Shown here in pieces: positions 42,367 to 43,258 of a DNA stretch of 43,258 nt. Every line of letters starts with the position of its first letter. Positions within the stretch are counted from its first letter, which is position 1. Origin of the DNA: Burkholderiales bacterium (GTDB lineage Bacteria; Pseudomonadota; Gammaproteobacteria; Burkholderiales; Burkholderiaceae_C). The stretch spans positions 1 to 43,258 of the forward strand of contig CANFIC010000002.1 of assembly GCA_947446685.1 (NCBI GenBank). Reading direction: 5' to 3'. The notes below the pieces were generated by a model that was not told the origin of the DNA, did no database searches, and saw only the letters and a program-made list of their open reading frames with translations. The position numbers and the translations under genes were made by a program.

Positions 42367-42399
42367 TGGCAATTGCCAAACTGAATTGGCAATTGCCAA
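42367..42399. promoter_or_regulatory. Twin perfect palindromes TGGCAATTGCCA, operator before alpA
   Basis: TGGCAATTGCCA occurs at 42367-42378 and again at 42387-42398, where it extends to the 14-bp palindrome TTGGCAATTGCCAA (42386-42399). The centres are 20 bp apart, close to two helical turns, so bound dimers would lie on one DNA face. They lie about 90-125 bp upstream of the alpA start in the only gap of the core operon. Confidence 0.7.
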
Positions 42400-42407
42400 T
42401 GAATGCC

Positions 42408-43258
42408 TTATTTCATGCGGATTTCAAGGGCATCAGGGATCCTCTTTAGATGATCCTCAATGGCTCGCTTTGATACAGGTGCACCGAGTTCACCTGTCCA
42501 TCCCTCGATACAAATCGCCGTCTTGCCAGGTGACTCAATATTAAATTTAAGCCCCTTCACTGCCATCGCCGCAATGATGGTCAGCAGTGTTTCCCTCTCT
42601 CTTTTTCCAATCGGTCTTTCTTTTTTTGAAGCGGCAACCAGCGGGGTATGATCTAAATCAATGATCGCCTCGGATTGCTTCTCTCGAAGACTTTGAATTT
42701 CCACGCCGACCCTAGTGCGGTCAGCATTCAAAATCTTGTTAATTCGCTTTTGGACATCAATCAGCGCCAAAGCAACACCATGATTTGCTTGCCTACGGGC
42801 GTCTGACTCCTGCTGCACCAATTCAGCCAGATAAACAGTCAGTTCCCAATAGAGAGCCGGTTCACAACGTGGATCACGTTGCCAGTCAATTTGCGTTGCA
42901 GCGCTTTGCCTTTGCTCGGAACTAAGCCCATCCCACCCCAATGGTGTCAATTCCTGGGCAAACGGCTTTCTGTCTTCTGGGAGTTCGTCAAACGTCGTTT
43001 CCCAATACCCGGCCAAGGAACCGATCAACGGTTGGAAGCTACCATTTGGGTGTTGACCGTGCGCCTGTACCGCCGGCACCTCATTGGTAGGGAACCCTTC
43101 CACAACGGCTTCGCGTAGCTCCGTCGGAATCAATGGCAACAGGCTCAATTGACGATCACCAGGGCGCTCGTCGAGTATCCCCTTGCGTTCATCTGAAAAA
43201 TCCTTTTCAAATGCAGCGATGAACTTATCTTTCCAGACGAATACTCCCGCAGGTAAAA
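42408..43258 (-). CDS. Uncharacterised element protein, N-terminus outside window
   Basis: The frame runs off the right edge, so the 5' end is missing; 283 codons are visible. The segment starts LPAGVFVWKDKFIAAFEKDF and SDERKGILDERPGDRQLSLLPLIP, a pattern I associate with integrase-adjacent genes of betaproteobacterial islands. The remainder is mixed helix with charged stretches (QKRINKILNADRTRV; ASKKERPIGKRERE). Its GC is lower than the catabolic genes. It lies upstream of the twin palindromes in the same direction. Function unknown. Confidence 0.65.
   Translation of the reverse strand, partial: LPAGVFVWKDKFIAAFEKDFSDERKGILDERPGDRQLSLLPLIPTELREAVVEGFPTNEVPAVQAHGQHPNGSFQPLIGSLAGYWETTFDELPEDRKPFAQELTPLGWDGLSSEQRQSAATQIDWQRDPRCEPALYWELTVYLAELVQQESDARRQANHGVALALIDVQKRINKILNADRTRVGVEIQSLREKQSEAIIDLDHTPLVAASKKERPIGKRERETLLTIIAAMAVKGLKFNIESPGKTAICIEGWTGELGAPVSKRAIEDHLKRIPDALEIRMK

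Larger units (their letters stand above)
37192..43258 (-). mobile_element. Core region of a putative integrative genomic island (right end outside window)
   Basis: A co-directional minus-strand block: a partial LPAGVFVW protein, an AlpA-like excisionase/regulator, a large primase-helicase, a TubC-docking-like protein, an uncharacterised protein and a zinc-ribbon protein. The AlpA plus primase-helicase pair is the replication/regulation core typical of P4-like islands and integrative elements. No integrase, relaxase or capsid gene is visible; the integrase would be expected to the right of 43258. The tRNA-Thr at 475-550 is the most likely attachment gene for the whole island. Confidence 0.6.

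Noticed and set aside
42386-42399. Sigma-54 promoter (TGGC...TTGC) within the twin palindromes
   Set aside because: The GG and GC elements are not at the -24/-12 spacing; the perfect symmetry fits an operator better.
1-43258. CRISPR arrays, insertion sequences, rRNA
   Set aside because: No regular spacer repeats, transposase signatures or rRNA sequence were seen on either strand.

Overview
The window reads as high-GC betaproteobacterial chromosome (Burkholderiales/Rhodocyclales type). This rests on the fructose-1,6-bisphosphatase and tRNA-Thr at the left edge, the Bug/TctC-type receptor, and the style of the catabolic genes; the genus cannot be fixed from the sequence alone. The first 0.6 kb (fbp 3' end, tRNA-Thr(CGU), terminator) looks like core chromosome. 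From the tRNA 3' end to the right edge the content is accessory: about 36 kb of aromatic-catabolism cargo (0.87-36.8 kb), then about 6 kb of integrative-element core genes (37.2-43.3 kb), all on the minus strand and running off the window. The likely reading is a catabolic genomic island in tRNA-Thr whose integrase and second attachment site lie beyond position 43258.

Cargo layout. (A) 0.87-4.35 kb, minus strand: FAH-family hydrolase, class I (VOC) extradiol dioxygenase, glutathione S-transferase, and a family-3 solute-binding-like protein without a signal peptide. (B) 4.35-5.07 kb: divergent control region with two palindromes. (C) 5.07-12.19 kb, plus strand, tightly overlapped: MhpA-type FAD monooxygenase, TctC receptor, class II aldolase-like protein lacking its zinc ligands, MFS transporter, second FAH hydrolase, YciI-like protein, 3-hydroxyisobutyrate-dehydrogenase-like reductase, RidA-like protein. 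(D) 27.6-12.2 kb, minus strand: SnoaL-like protein, LysR regulator, ferredoxin-reductase fusion, small VOC protein, then a coupled envelope module (DUF1302 barrel, DUF1329, YCF48-like propeller, RND/MMPL permease, isochorismatase-fold hydrolase). These are followed by a LigB-type class III extradiol dioxygenase, third FAH hydrolase, second RidA, membrane protein, pirin and a thioredoxin-fold protein. (E) 28.0-36.8 kb, plus strand: IclR regulator, SDR, then a complete lower meta-cleavage pathway (semialdehyde dehydrogenase, hydratase, decarboxylase, tautomerase, acylating acetaldehyde dehydrogenase, 4-hydroxy-2-oxovalerate aldolase), a second SDR with an altered active site, a 53-residue membrane peptide and a Nu-class GST.

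Putative logic. A hydrophobic aromatic compound enters through the DUF1302/DUF1329/YCF48/RND module. It is hydroxylated by the flavoprotein (and perhaps by an oxygenase, encoded elsewhere, that uses the orphan reductase) and cleaved by one of two unrelated extradiol dioxygenases. FAH hydrolases and possibly RidA-type deaminases trim the product, and the dmp/amn-like lower pathway carries it to pyruvate and acetyl-CoA. No substrate can be named from sequence. The most unusual points are the class II aldolase homologue with all three zinc histidines replaced, a LigB homologue whose second iron-ligand position appears to be Gln, an SDR with HxxxK instead of YxxxK, two near-identical RidA paralogues, shared palindromic sites before operons, and twin palindromes before the element's alpA-primase operon.
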